The notes: generated by a model not told the origin, from the letters alone. A stretch of 64,000 nt of DNA from Azospirillum lipoferum (GCF_024170005.1 NZ_JALJXJ010000020.1:1-64000); one strand, 5' to 3'; positions 50,797-59,624 are shown, counted from the stretch's first letter. Program-made: numbers and translations.

Positions 50797-52100
50797 TGAG
50801 GGTTGCGCTGGTCAACCCGGCCTGGAGCTTCGACCACAGCATCTATTTCGGATGCCGCGAAGCGCATCTGCCGCTGGAACTGGGATACAGCAAGGCGCTG
50901 CTGGAGCAGGCCGGGCATCAGGTGCTGCTGCTGGACGGCGCGCTCGATGGCCTGTCGAACGCGGAGATGGCGGAGCGGGTCGCCGCCTTCGCCGCCGATA
51001 TGACCGTGCTGACCACGGCGCCGACCTACCTGTTCTGGCGCTGCGCCCAGCCGGAACTGCGGGTCCCGAAGGAGTTCCTGGCGGCTCTGGCCGGCCGCGG
51101 CGGGCGGACCGTCGCGGTCGGGCCGCACGGCTCCACCACCCCGGTGCCGACCTTGAGCAAGCTCGGCGTCGATCTGGTGGTGCGCGGCGAGTGCGAGGAG
51201 ATCGTCGCCAAGCTGGCGGCCATATTGGAGGAAGGCACGGCGCTGGACGATATACCGGCGCTGGCCTTCCGCCGGGACGGCGATCTGGTGCTGACGGGCG
51301 GGCCGCATGCCGCGCGCTTCACCGACCTGCCGGCGCTGTCCTGGCCGGTGGAGTGGCTGCACCGCCATCCGCACCACCACCACCGCTATGGCACCGAACC
51401 GGTCGGGCCGGGGGCGGAGGTGGAGGCGTCGCGTGGCTGCCCTTACAATTGCAGCTTCTGCGCCAAGATCGACTTCCGCGACCAGTACCGGCGGCGCGAC
51501 ACTGTCCTCATCCTGGAGGAGATCGACGGGCTGATCGCCGCTGGCGTGCGCTATGTCTACTTCATCGACGAGATCTTCCTGCCCAGGCGCGACCTGCTGG
51601 AAGCGCTGGTGGAGCGGCCGGTCGAGTTCGGCGTGCAGACGCGCATCGATTTGTGGAAGCCGGAGATGCTCGACCTGCTGGGGGCGGCCGGCTGCGTGTC
51701 GATCGAGGCGGGGGTGGAAAGCCTGACCGAGGAAGGCCGCGCCTCGCTCGACAAGAAATGCCGGATGAGCACCGACGATCTGGCCGGCCGGCTGATCCAT
51801 GCCCGGCGCAGCGTGCCCTTCGTCCAGGCCAACCTGATCGCCAGGACCGGCGACGATGCCAATCTGGTGAAGGCGTGGCGGGAGAAGCTGCTGGCCGCCG
51901 GGGTGTGGGCCAACGATCCGGTGCCGCTCTACCCCTATCCGGCCTCGCCCGACTACCGCCGCCTGTGGGGCGAGCCGGACGACCGGGCGTGGGAGCGGGC
52001 GCACGAGCATTATCTCGGCCAGTTCGAACGCTTGAGCGACATCCAGGAGGACGAGCCCTTGCCGCTGACGGAACTGGAGGCGGCATGCTCCTGCCGCTGA
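50796..52100 (+). CDS. B12-binding-domain radical SAM protein
   Basis: A 434-aa protein. The N-terminal half (about residues 1-150) has a B12-binding-like Rossmann fold (MRVALVNPAWSF, LELGYSKALLEQAG). The radical SAM cluster motif is Cys215-x3-Cys219-x2-Cys222 (GCPYNCSFC), after a His-rich HRHPHHHHRYG. RIDLWKPEMLDLLGAAGCVS and ASIEAGVES-type sequence follow. I recall a TIGRFAM model (TIGR04295, rhizo-twelve system) that describes such proteins in a gene set like this one, but I could not check it. It may methylate or rearrange a sugar or lipid carbon. Confidence 0.85.
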   Translation: MRVALVNPAWSFDHSIYFGCREAHLPLELGYSKALLEQAGHQVLLLDGALDGLSNAEMAERVAAFAADMTVLTTAPTYLFWRCAQPELRVPKEFLAALAGRGGRTVAVGPHGSTTPVPTLSKLGVDLVVRGECEEIVAKLAAILEEGTALDDIPALAFRRDGDLVLTGGPHAARFTDLPALSWPVEWLHRHPHHHHRYGTEPVGPGAEVEASRGCPYNCSFCAKIDFRDQYRRRDTVLILEEIDGLIAAGVRYVYFIDEIFLPRRDLLEALVERPVEFGVQTRIDLWKPEMLDLLGAAGCVSIEAGVESLTEEGRASLDKKCRMSTDDLAGRLIHARRSVPFVQANLIARTGDDANLVKAWREKLLAAGVWANDPVPLYPYPASPDYRRLWGEPDDRAWERAHEHYLGQFERLSDIQEDEPLPLTELEAACSCR

Positions 52101-53236
52101 CGAGTGCCCAGAAGAAACCGCCGCCCGCAGAACCACCCTATGTGCTGATGACGGCCGACAGCGTCGGCGGGGTGTGGACCTATGCGCTGGATCTGGCCCG
52201 CGAACTGGCGGGGCAGGGGACGCGGGTGACGCTGGCGGTGCTGGGTCCGTCGCCCCACCCCGATCAGGTCGCCGCCGCCGTCGCGGTGGACGGGCTGGAA
52301 CTGATCGACACCGGTCTGCCGCTCGACTGGACCGCTCCGGACGAGGCGGCGGTGCGCCGCACGGCCGAGGCGCTCGGCGATCTGGCCGCAAGGCTCGGCC
52401 CGGACGTCGTCCATCTGAACAGTCCGGCCCTGGCCGCTGATGCCGGCTTTACCATGTCGGTCGTCGGCGTCTGCCATTCCTGCATGGCGAGCTGGTGGGC
52501 GGCGGTGCGCGGCGGCGAGATGCCGGAGGATTTCCGCTGGCGGACCGAGCTGCTGCGCCGGGGCTATCAGGCCTGCGACGTGCTGGTGGCGCCAAGCGCC
52601 GCCTTCGCCGATACCACTGCCGATCTCTATGGAGTGGCGCCACCGGTGGTGGTGCGCAATGGCCGCTATGCTCACAAGATGGGGCCGCGCCGGGTGGCGA
52701 TGGGACGGGAGCGCTTCGTCTTCACCGCCGGGCGGCTGTGGGATTCCGGCAAGAACGTTGAACTGCTGGACGCGGCGGCGAAGCTGCTGGACGTGCCGGT
52801 GTTCGCCGCCGGGCCGCTGGAAAGCCCGACCGGTCACCGCGTCGGCTTGGCCCATGCGCGGGCGCTCGGACGGCTGGACGGTACGTCGGTTGCGGACTGG
52901 ATGGCGCGGGCGCCGGTCTTCGCCTCGTTGCCCTTGTACGAGCCGTTCGGGCTGACGGTGCTGGAGGCGGCGCAGGCCGGCTGTGCCCTGGTGCTGTCGG
53001 ACATCGCCAGCTTCCGCGAGTTATGGGACGGCGCCGCCATCTTCGCCGATCCGGGCGATGCCGGTGCGCTGGCCGCGACCCTGCGCCGGCTGCTCGACGA
53101 TCCGCTGGAGGCCCGGCGGCTCGGCACCACCGCCCGCCGCCGTTCCGCCCGCTATGACATGGACCGGCTCACCGCCGGGATGCTCGACGTCTATTGGTCG
53201 GTGACGCACCCGGTGCGTTCGGAGGTGATCGCGTGA
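52085..53236 (+). CDS. Glycosyltransferase, GT4-like
   Basis: A 383-aa GT-B glycosyltransferase. N-terminal acceptor domain with DSVGGVWTYALDLARELAGQ. C-terminal nucleotide-sugar domain with FTAGRLWDSGKNVELLDAAA, then SLPLYEPFGLTVLEAAQAGC (the EPFGLTVLEA motif of GT4). It overlaps the radical SAM gene by 16 bp and the next transferase by 4 bp. Confidence 0.9.
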   Translation: MLLPLTSAQKKPPPAEPPYVLMTADSVGGVWTYALDLARELAGQGTRVTLAVLGPSPHPDQVAAAVAVDGLELIDTGLPLDWTAPDEAAVRRTAEALGDLAARLGPDVVHLNSPALAADAGFTMSVVGVCHSCMASWWAAVRGGEMPEDFRWRTELLRRGYQACDVLVAPSAAFADTTADLYGVAPPVVVRNGRYAHKMGPRRVAMGRERFVFTAGRLWDSGKNVELLDAAAKLLDVPVFAAGPLESPTGHRVGLAHARALGRLDGTSVADWMARAPVFASLPLYEPFGLTVLEAAQAGCALVLSDIASFRELWDGAAIFADPGDAGALAATLRRLLDDPLEARRLGTTARRRSARYDMDRLTAGMLDVYWSVTHPVRSEVIA

Positions 53237-54357
53237 GGATCGTCTATTTCACCCATTCGCTCTCTTCCTGCTGGAACCATGGCAACGCCCATTTCCTGCG
53301 TGGGGTGCTGCGCGACCTGATCGCCCGCGGCCATGACGTGCAGGTGCTGGAACCCGAGGGCGCCTGGAGCCTGCAAAACCTGCTGGCCGACCATGGCGAG
53401 GCCGGGCTGGATGCCTATCGCAGCGCCTATCCGGAGCTGTCGTCGCGGGTGATGCCCAAGGGCTTTGACGTGGAGGCGGTTTGCGACGGCGCCGATCTGG
53501 TGATCGTCCATGAATGGAACGATCCGGCGCTGGTGGCGGCGATGGGGCAGGCGCGCAGGCGGGGCGGGCGCTTCACCCTGCTGTTCCACGACACCCACCA
53601 CCGCGCGGTCAGCGAGCCTGAGGCGATCAACGCCTTCGACCTGTCCGGCTATGACGGCGTGCTGGCCTTCGGCGAGGCGCTGGCGGCGGTCTATCGCCGC
53701 TGGGGCTGGGAAGGTCGCGTCTTCGTCTGGCACGAGGCGGCCGACATCCGGCTGTTCCATCCGCCGGCCGAGGAAAAGCCGCGCACGGGTGCGGTGTGGA
53801 TCGGCAATTGGGGCGACGGCGAGCGGACGGAGGAACTTGAGCGTTTCCTGTTCGCGCCGGCCAGGGACGCCGGGCTGCCGCTGGAGATCTACGGCGTGCG
53901 CTATCCGGCCGAGGCTTTGGCGACGCTGACGCGCTATGGCGTCGCCTACCGGGGCTGGCTGCCGAACGCGCGGGCGCCGGAGATCTTCGCCCGTCACCGC
54001 GTCACCGTCCATGTGCCGCGCCGCTTCTATGTCGACAGGCTGCCGGGCATCCCGACCATCCGCGTGTTCGAGGCGCTGGCCTGCGGCATCCCGCTGGTCA
54101 GCGCGCCGTGGAGCGATGTGGAGGGGCTGTTCCGCTCCGGCCGCGACTTCCTGTTCGCCCGCAACGGCGCGGAGATGGCCCACCATCTGCGCGCCATTGA
54201 CCAGGACGAGGGGCTGCGCGCCGAACTGGTCGCCAACGGGCTGGAGACGATCCGCGCCCGCCACACCTGCGCCCACCGCGTCGATGAGCTGCTGTCCATC
54301 GTCGGCGGCCTGCGCGGCCATGAAAAAGAACCGGTCCTTGAGGAGTCCGCCCGATGA
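53233..54357 (+). CDS. CgeB-like glycosyltransferase 1
   Basis: A 374-aa GT-B protein. RIVYFTHSLSSCWNHGNAHF and the C-terminal FEALACGIPLVSAPWSDVEG belong to the CgeB/Glyco_trans_1_2 group. It begins at a GTG that overlaps the GT4 stop (GTGA). The sugar is unknown. Confidence 0.85.
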   Translation: MRIVYFTHSLSSCWNHGNAHFLRGVLRDLIARGHDVQVLEPEGAWSLQNLLADHGEAGLDAYRSAYPELSSRVMPKGFDVEAVCDGADLVIVHEWNDPALVAAMGQARRRGGRFTLLFHDTHHRAVSEPEAINAFDLSGYDGVLAFGEALAAVYRRWGWEGRVFVWHEAADIRLFHPPAEEKPRTGAVWIGNWGDGERTEELERFLFAPARDAGLPLEIYGVRYPAEALATLTRYGVAYRGWLPNARAPEIFARHRVTVHVPRRFYVDRLPGIPTIRVFEALACGIPLVSAPWSDVEGLFRSGRDFLFARNGAEMAHHLRAIDQDEGLRAELVANGLETIRARHTCAHRVDELLSIVGGLRGHEKEPVLEESAR

Positions 54358-55448
54358 AGATGGCCTTTTACGGGTCCAGCCTGCTGTCCTCCTACTGGAA
54401 CGGCGCCGCCACCTATTACCGCGGCATGCTGAGCGAACTGGCCGGGCATGGCTGGGACATCACCTTCTACGAGCCGGACGCCTTCGACCGCCAGAAGCAC
54501 CGCGACATCGAGCCGCCGGACTATGCCAGGGTCGTCGTCTATGACGCCACGCCCGAGGCCTGCCGTGCGGTGATCGGCGAGGCGGTGAAGGCCGATGTGG
54601 TGGTGAAGGCGAATGGCGTCGGCGTTTTCGACGACGAACTGCTGGACGGCGTGATGGATGCCGCCGATCCGCGGGCGCTGCGCATCTATTGGGATGTTGA
54701 CGCTCCGGCGACGCTGGCGGAGCTGCGGCAGGCGCCCGACCATGTGCTGCGCCGCCGCCTGCCGGAGCTGGACTTCGTGCTGACCTATGGCGGCGGGCCG
54801 CCGGTGGTGTCGGCCTATGAGGCGATGGGGGCGCCGGTCTGCCGTCCGGTCTACAACGCGCTGGACCCGGCGACCCACCATCCGGTGCCGCCGCAGGACC
54901 GCTTCCGGGCCGACCTGAACTTCCTCGGCAACCGGCTGCCGGACCGCGAGGCGCGGGTGGAACGCTTCTTCCTGGAGCCGGCGGCGCGTAACCCGGACGG
55001 CCGTTACATCATCGGCGGCAGCGGCTGGGAGACCAAGGGCCTGCCGGGCAACGTCACCCACATCGGCCATGTCGGCACCGCCGACCACAACGCCTTCAAC
55101 ACCTCGGCCAAGGCGGTGCTGAACATCGCCCGCGACAGCATGGCGGAGGTCGGCTTCTCCCCCGCCACCCGCGTGTTCGAGGCGGCCGGCGCCGGCGCCT
55201 GCCTGATCACCGACGCCTGGGAGGGGGTGGAACTGTTCCTGGCCCCGGACGAGGAGGTGCTGGTCGCCCGCGACGGGCAGGACGTGACCGAGCATCTGCG
55301 CGCCCTGACGCCGGAACGTTCCCGCGCCATCGGCGAGGCGGCGCGCCGCCGCATCCTGGCCGGCCACACCTATGCCCGCCGGGCTGTCGAGGTGGACCAG
55401 CTGTTGCGCGGTGCGCTGGCCGCCCGCCGGGAACGGAGTGCCGCATGA
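54354..55448 (+). CDS. CgeB-like glycosyltransferase 2
   Basis: A 364-aa paralogue of its two neighbours. KMAFYGSSLLSSYWNGAATY and VFEAAGAGACLITDAWEGVE are the conserved segments, and LNFLGNRLPDREARVERFFL starts the C-terminal domain. The gene overlaps both neighbours by 4 bp. Confidence 0.85.
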   Translation: MKMAFYGSSLLSSYWNGAATYYRGMLSELAGHGWDITFYEPDAFDRQKHRDIEPPDYARVVVYDATPEACRAVIGEAVKADVVVKANGVGVFDDELLDGVMDAADPRALRIYWDVDAPATLAELRQAPDHVLRRRLPELDFVLTYGGGPPVVSAYEAMGAPVCRPVYNALDPATHHPVPPQDRFRADLNFLGNRLPDREARVERFFLEPAARNPDGRYIIGGSGWETKGLPGNVTHIGHVGTADHNAFNTSAKAVLNIARDSMAEVGFSPATRVFEAAGAGACLITDAWEGVELFLAPDEEVLVARDGQDVTEHLRALTPERSRAIGEAARRRILAGHTYARRAVEVDQLLRGALAARRERSAA

Positions 55449-56521
55449 AGCTGGTCGTCCTGGGCCTGAGCCTGTCCTCCTCCTGGGGCAACGGGCATGC
55501 CACCACCTTCCGCGCGCTGCTGAAATCCTTCGCCGCGCGCGGGCACGAGATCCTGTTCCTGGAGCGGGATGTCCCCTGGTACGCGAACCACCGCGACCTG
55601 CCGAATCCGGGTTGGTGCGAACTGGCCTTCTACAGCGACTTGCAGGATCTGAAGCGCTTCACCGCCGCCGTCGCCGGTGCGGATGCGGTGCTGGTCGGAT
55701 CCTACGTGCCGGAAGGGGTCGCGGTCGGGTACTGGGCGCAGGAGACGGCGCGGGGCGTCGTCGCCTTCTACGACATCGACACGCCGGTGACGCTGGCGAA
55801 GCTGGAGCGCGGCGATTACGAGTATCTGGCGCCGGAGGTCATCCCCGGCTACGACGTGTATTTCTCCTTCACCGGCGGGCCGACGCTCGACCGGCTGATG
55901 GAGCGGTACGGCTCGCCGGCCGCAAGGGCGCTCTATTGCTCGGTGGATGCGGAGGCCTATGCGCCGCTGCCGGTGCCCAAGCGCTGGGACCTCAGCTATC
56001 TCGGCACCTACAGCATCGACCGGCAGCCGACGCTGGACCGCCTGCTGCTGGAACCGGCCCGCCGGGCGCCGGAGCTGCGCTTCGTCGTCGCCGGGCCGCA
56101 ATATCCGGACGACATCGTCTGGCCGGCGAATGTGGAGCGGCTGCACCATGTGCCGCCGGCCGACCACCCCGCCTTCTACGCGGCGAGCCGTTTCACCCTG
56201 AACGTGACGCGCGAGGACATGATCCGCGCCGGCTACAGCCCCAGCGTCCGCCTGTTCGAGGCGGCAGCCTGCGCCACGCCGATCCTCTCCGACATCTGGG
56301 ATGGCATCGACACGCTGCTGGAGCCCGGTCGCGAGATCATCCTGGCGGAAAGCGCTGACGAGGTGCTGGAGGTGCTGCGCCGCCCCGCGGCGGAGGGCGA
56401 GATCGGCGAGCAGGCGCGGCGGCGGATTCTGGCCGCGCACACGGCGGCGCACCGGGCCGGGACGCTGGAGCACGAACTGGTCGCGGCGATGGAGCGCGGA
56501 AAGGTCAGGGTGGGGGCATGA
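55445..56521 (+). CDS. CgeB-like glycosyltransferase 3
   Basis: A 358-aa paralogue. KLVVLGLSLSSSWGNGHATT, LSYLGTYSIDRQPTLDRLLL, and VRLFEAAACATPILSDIWDG. It ends the right arm of the cluster. The stop codon lies in the loop of a terminator hairpin. Confidence 0.87.
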   Translation: MKLVVLGLSLSSSWGNGHATTFRALLKSFAARGHEILFLERDVPWYANHRDLPNPGWCELAFYSDLQDLKRFTAAVAGADAVLVGSYVPEGVAVGYWAQETARGVVAFYDIDTPVTLAKLERGDYEYLAPEVIPGYDVYFSFTGGPTLDRLMERYGSPAARALYCSVDAEAYAPLPVPKRWDLSYLGTYSIDRQPTLDRLLLEPARRAPELRFVVAGPQYPDDIVWPANVERLHHVPPADHPAFYAASRFTLNVTREDMIRAGYSPSVRLFEAAACATPILSDIWDGIDTLLEPGREIILAESADEVLEVLRRPAAEGEIGEQARRRILAAHTAAHRAGTLEHELVAAMERGKVRVGA

Positions 56522-56532
56522 CGCCCCCACCC
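56508..56532. terminator. Bidirectional terminator around the last transferase stop
   Basis: A 10-bp stem GGGTGGGGGC with GCCCCCACCC and a 5-nt loop ATGAC that contains the TGA stop codon. It separates the plus-strand transferases from the minus-strand dehydrogenase 20 bp away. Confidence 0.65.
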
Positions 56533-56540
56533 TCCGGCAT

Positions 56541-57407
56541 TTACTTGCTGTAGTCGTAGAAACCGCGGCCGGTCTTGCGGCCGAGATAGCCGGCATCGAC
56601 CATCTCCTTCAGCAGCGGGGCCGGGCGGTACTTCGGATCGTTGAAGCCTTCATAGAAGACCTCCATCACCGACAGCATGGTGTCGAGACCGATCAGGTCG
56701 GCGAGCGCCAACGGGCCGATCGGGTGGTTGCAGCCGGCCTTCATGCCGGCGTCGATGTCCTCGGCCGTGGCGATGCCTTCCTGCAGCGCGAAGATCGCCT
56801 CGTTGATCATCGGGCAGAGGATGCGGTTGACGGCGAAGCCGGGGCTGTTCTTGGCGGTGATCGGCGACTTGCCGACGCGCTTGGCAAACGCCATCGCCTT
56901 GGCGTGGGTGTCGTCGCTGGTCTGGATGCCGCGGATGATCTCCAGGAGCGCCATCAGCGGCACCGGGTTGAAGAAGTGCAGGCCGATGAAGCGGTCCGGA
57001 CGGTCGGTCGCCGTCGCCAGCTTGGTGATGGAGATCGACGAGGTGTTGGTGGCGACCAGCGCCTCCGGCTTCAGGGTCGCGCAGAGATCCTTCAGGATCT
57101 TGACCTTCAGATCCTCGTTCTCGGTCGCAGCCTCGATCACCAGATCGCAGGTGGCGAGCTTCGACTTGTCGGTGGTGGCGGTGATGCGCGCCAGGGCCGC
57201 TTCGCGGTCGGCGGCGGTCATCTTCTCCTTCTTGACCAGCCGGTCGAGGCTGCCGGCGATGGTCGACAGGCCGCGCTGCACCGCTTCCTCTGAAATGTCG
57301 GTCATCACCACCGTCAGGCCGGCGACGGCGCAGACCTGGGCGATGCCGTTGCCCATCTGTCCGGCGCCGATGACGCCGATCGTTTCGATCCCCATGCTCT
57401 CGGCCAT
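56541..57407 (-). CDS. hbd: 3-hydroxybutyryl-CoA dehydrogenase
   Basis: A 288-aa NAD(P)-dependent dehydrogenase that interconverts acetoacetyl-CoA and 3-hydroxybutyryl-CoA. IGVIGAGQMGNGIAQVCAVA binds the cofactor, IGLHFFNPVPLMALLEII holds the catalytic His, and NSPGFAVNRILCPMINEAIF starts the C-terminal domain. The start MAESMGIETIG has AGGGACAAG upstream and is preferred over the frame's first possible codon. Likely used in PHB or butanoate metabolism. Confidence 0.94.
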   Translation of the reverse strand: MAESMGIETIGVIGAGQMGNGIAQVCAVAGLTVVMTDISEEAVQRGLSTIAGSLDRLVKKEKMTAADREAALARITATTDKSKLATCDLVIEAATENEDLKVKILKDLCATLKPEALVATNTSSISITKLATATDRPDRFIGLHFFNPVPLMALLEIIRGIQTSDDTHAKAMAFAKRVGKSPITAKNSPGFAVNRILCPMINEAIFALQEGIATAEDIDAGMKAGCNHPIGPLALADLIGLDTMLSVMEVFYEGFNDPKYRPAPLLKEMVDAGYLGRKTGRGFYDYSK

Positions 57408-57549
57408 GTTTCTTGTCCCTATCGTTGAGCGCGTGCGTTGGTTCGCAGATGCAGCATCTTCTACACGCATTTTCGTTGCGCTGCGATGACTTGTCGTATG
57501 CGGCAGGAGCGGCTTTCGCTTGGCGCGGCGACCTGCCGCAGCCCTTGCG

Positions 57550-57599
57550 TCGGCGGATTTCCGCTGAACCGTGCAAAGCCATCGGCGGATTTCCGCCGA
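57550..57599. promoter_or_regulatory. Twin 18-bp palindromes, probable enhancer sites
   Basis: TCGGCGGATTTCCGCTGA (57550-57567, one mismatch) and TCGGCGGATTTCCGCCGA (57582-57599, perfect). They are 32 bp apart start to start, about three helical turns, and centred near -130 and -98 from the expected start. This is the normal place for sites of a sigma-54 activator. Confidence 0.6.
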
Positions 57600-57662
57600 T
57601 GATCGAGAGGGGGAAAACGGCCGGGTCCAGGTTTTTCAATTGTTTGCGCGGCAAACTGATTA

Positions 57663-57678
57663 TGGCACGTCCCTTGCT
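57663..57678 (+). promoter_or_regulatory. Sigma-54 promoter of the ABC importer operon
   Basis: TGGCACGTCCCTTGCT is a perfect match to TGGCACG-N4-TTGCW. Transcription would start near 57689, 47 nt before the ATG. Confidence 0.8.
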
Positions 57679-57735
57679 CTCCTCAGGGCCAACCGCGGCG
57701 ACGGGTCGCGGATCAAGCCCCAGGGGAGAGAACAG

Positions 57736-58746
57736 ATGATCCGGAAGAGCCTGCTTGCCGCCAGCGCCTTCGCCGCCGCCGCACTCGTCACCCAGGCCGC
57801 CTCGGCCGCCGATCTGGTCCGACTCGGCAATCTGAAATTCGCCCATTACGGGGCGGTTTCCTACATGAAGGAGATCGCCGGCAAGTACGACCTGAAGATC
57901 GAGGAGCGGGTCTTCCCCAAGGGCATCGACATCCTGCCGGCCATCGTGGCGGGCGAGATCGACGTCGCCGCCAGCGCGGTGGACGCCGCCATCGCCGGCC
58001 GGGCGTCGGGTGTACCGATCTATGCGGTGGCCGGCTTCGCCAAGGGTGGCGCCCGCATCGTCGCCAAGCCGGATGCCGGCATCAAGAGCGTCGCCGACCT
58101 GAAGGGCAAGAAGGTCGCCACCCCGCGCGGCGGCGCCCAGGAACTGATCCTGCTGGCCGAACTGGCGAAGCACGGGCTGAGCTGGTCCGACCGTCCGGGC
58201 AAGGACGTGCAGATCGTCTACATGGCCTACGCCGACATGAATCAGGCCCTGCTGGCCGGCAGCATCGATGCCATGTCGCAATCCGAACCGCAGTCGAGCC
58301 AAGCCATCAACAAGGGCTTCGGTGTCGAGGTGGTGAAGCCCTACGACACCGAGCTGGGCGAGCCGGTTCGCTCGCTGGTCGTCACCGAGGATTTCTACAA
58401 GAAGAAGCCCGACGTCGCCCAGCGTCTGGTCCGCTGCTTCGTCGAGGCGACGGCGACCTTCATCGCCAACCCCGATCTGGCCGAGAAGTATGTCCGCGAA
58501 CAGATGTTCAAGGGCCAGATCACCAGCCAGGACTTCAAGGACGCGATCGGCAACTCGCCCTACAGCTACGACATCTCGATCGAGCATGTGCAGATCACGA
58601 CCGACATGATGCAGAAGTTCGGCGTCGGCCGCATGGACAACCCGCCGAAGGCCGCCGACTGGGTGAAGCTGGACCTGCTGGAAAAGGCCAAGGCCACCAA
58701 GGCTGCCGCGAATGATGCCGCTGCCGGCACCGTGAAGGCGAACTGA
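57736..58746 (+). CDS. ABC transporter substrate-binding protein, nitrate/sulfonate/taurine class
   Basis: A 336-aa periplasmic protein. A signal peptide (SLLAASAFAAAALVTQAASA) is followed by an NMT1/SsuA-type fold: LVRLGNLKFAHYGAVSYMKE, AIVAGEIDVAASAVDAAIAG and VADLKGKKVATPRGGAQELI. The Ala/Lys-rich tail is probably disordered. The ligand cannot be read from the sequence. Start has GGGGAGAG upstream. Confidence 0.9.
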   Translation: MIRKSLLAASAFAAAALVTQAASAADLVRLGNLKFAHYGAVSYMKEIAGKYDLKIEERVFPKGIDILPAIVAGEIDVAASAVDAAIAGRASGVPIYAVAGFAKGGARIVAKPDAGIKSVADLKGKKVATPRGGAQELILLAELAKHGLSWSDRPGKDVQIVYMAYADMNQALLAGSIDAMSQSEPQSSQAINKGFGVEVVKPYDTELGEPVRSLVVTEDFYKKKPDVAQRLVRCFVEATATFIANPDLAEKYVREQMFKGQITSQDFKDAIGNSPYSYDISIEHVQITTDMMQKFGVGRMDNPPKAADWVKLDLLEKAKATKAAANDAAAGTVKAN

Positions 58747-58774
58747 GCCAAACCCAGCGGAAGGAGGACACCCC

Positions 58775-59608
58775 ATGTCCCAAGCCAAGTCCCATTTCTC
58801 GCCCGCCGCGGTGCTGCGCGGTTCCCTCGTGCCGGTCCTGGTGATCGCGTTGTGGCAGATCCTGTCCACCTCCGGCCTGATCAACCCGGTGGTGCTGCCG
58901 TCGCCGGTGCAGGTGGTGGTGCGCTGGTGGGCCTATCTGCTGCCGACCGAAGCCTACGACCCTGCGCAGTCCAGCTGGATCCTGTGGGCGCTGTCGGGCG
59001 AGATGCTGTTCGACGCCTGGTCCAGCCTGTACCGCGTGGTGCTGGGCTTCGCCGTCGGGGCCGGGCTGGCGCTTCCGCTGGGCCTCGCCATGGGCGGCAA
59101 CCCGCGCATCTATGCGCTGTTCGACCCGCTGATGCAGGTGCTGCGGCCGATCCCGCCCATCGCCTACATCCCGCTGGCGATCCTGTGGTTCGGGCTGGGC
59201 AACGCGCCGGCCGTGTTCCTGATCGCCATCGGCGCCTTCTTCCCGGTGCTGATGAACACCATCGCCGGGGTGCGCCATGTCGACGGCATCTATCTGCGCG
59301 CCGCCCGCAACCTGGGCGCCGGCAAGCTGACCATGTTCGTCCGCGTCATCCTGCCGGCGGCCACTCCCTATATCCTGGCGGGTGCGCGGATCGGCATCGG
59401 CACCGCCTTCATCGTCGTGATCGTGTCGGAGATGATCGCCGTCAACTCCGGCCTCGGTTTCCGCATCCTGGAAGCGCGCGAGTTCATGTGGTCCGACAAG
59501 ATCATCGCCGGGATGTTCACCATCGGCCTCTTGGGCCTCGCCATCGACATCGGCATGAACCGCCTGAACAACCACCTGCTGCGCTGGCACCGCGGGCTTG
59601 AGAACTGA
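58775..59608 (+). CDS. ABC transporter permease, SsuC/TauC-like
   Basis: A 277-aa inner-membrane permease with about six helices and the EAA loop (RAARNLGAGKLTMFVRVILP). GRGPP-type motifs of the SsuC/TauC/NrtB group are replaced here by LRPIPPIAYIPLAILWFGLG. It lies 28 bp after the binding protein gene. Confidence 0.92.
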   Translation: MSQAKSHFSPAAVLRGSLVPVLVIALWQILSTSGLINPVVLPSPVQVVVRWWAYLLPTEAYDPAQSSWILWALSGEMLFDAWSSLYRVVLGFAVGAGLALPLGLAMGGNPRIYALFDPLMQVLRPIPPIAYIPLAILWFGLGNAPAVFLIAIGAFFPVLMNTIAGVRHVDGIYLRAARNLGAGKLTMFVRVILPAATPYILAGARIGIGTAFIVVIVSEMIAVNSGLGFRILEAREFMWSDKIIAGMFTIGLLGLAIDIGMNRLNNHLLRWHRGLEN

Positions 59609-59624
59609 TGGGGAGGGGATGGAG

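Larger units (their letters stand above)
57408..57735. promoter_or_regulatory. Control region between hbd and the ABC importer
   Basis: 328 bp with no gene. From left to right: a 9-bp inverted repeat TGCGGCAGG/CCTGCCGCA (57499-57540), twin palindromes at 57550 and 57582, a sigma-54 promoter at 57663, then a GGGGAGAG ribosome site. Confidence 0.7.
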
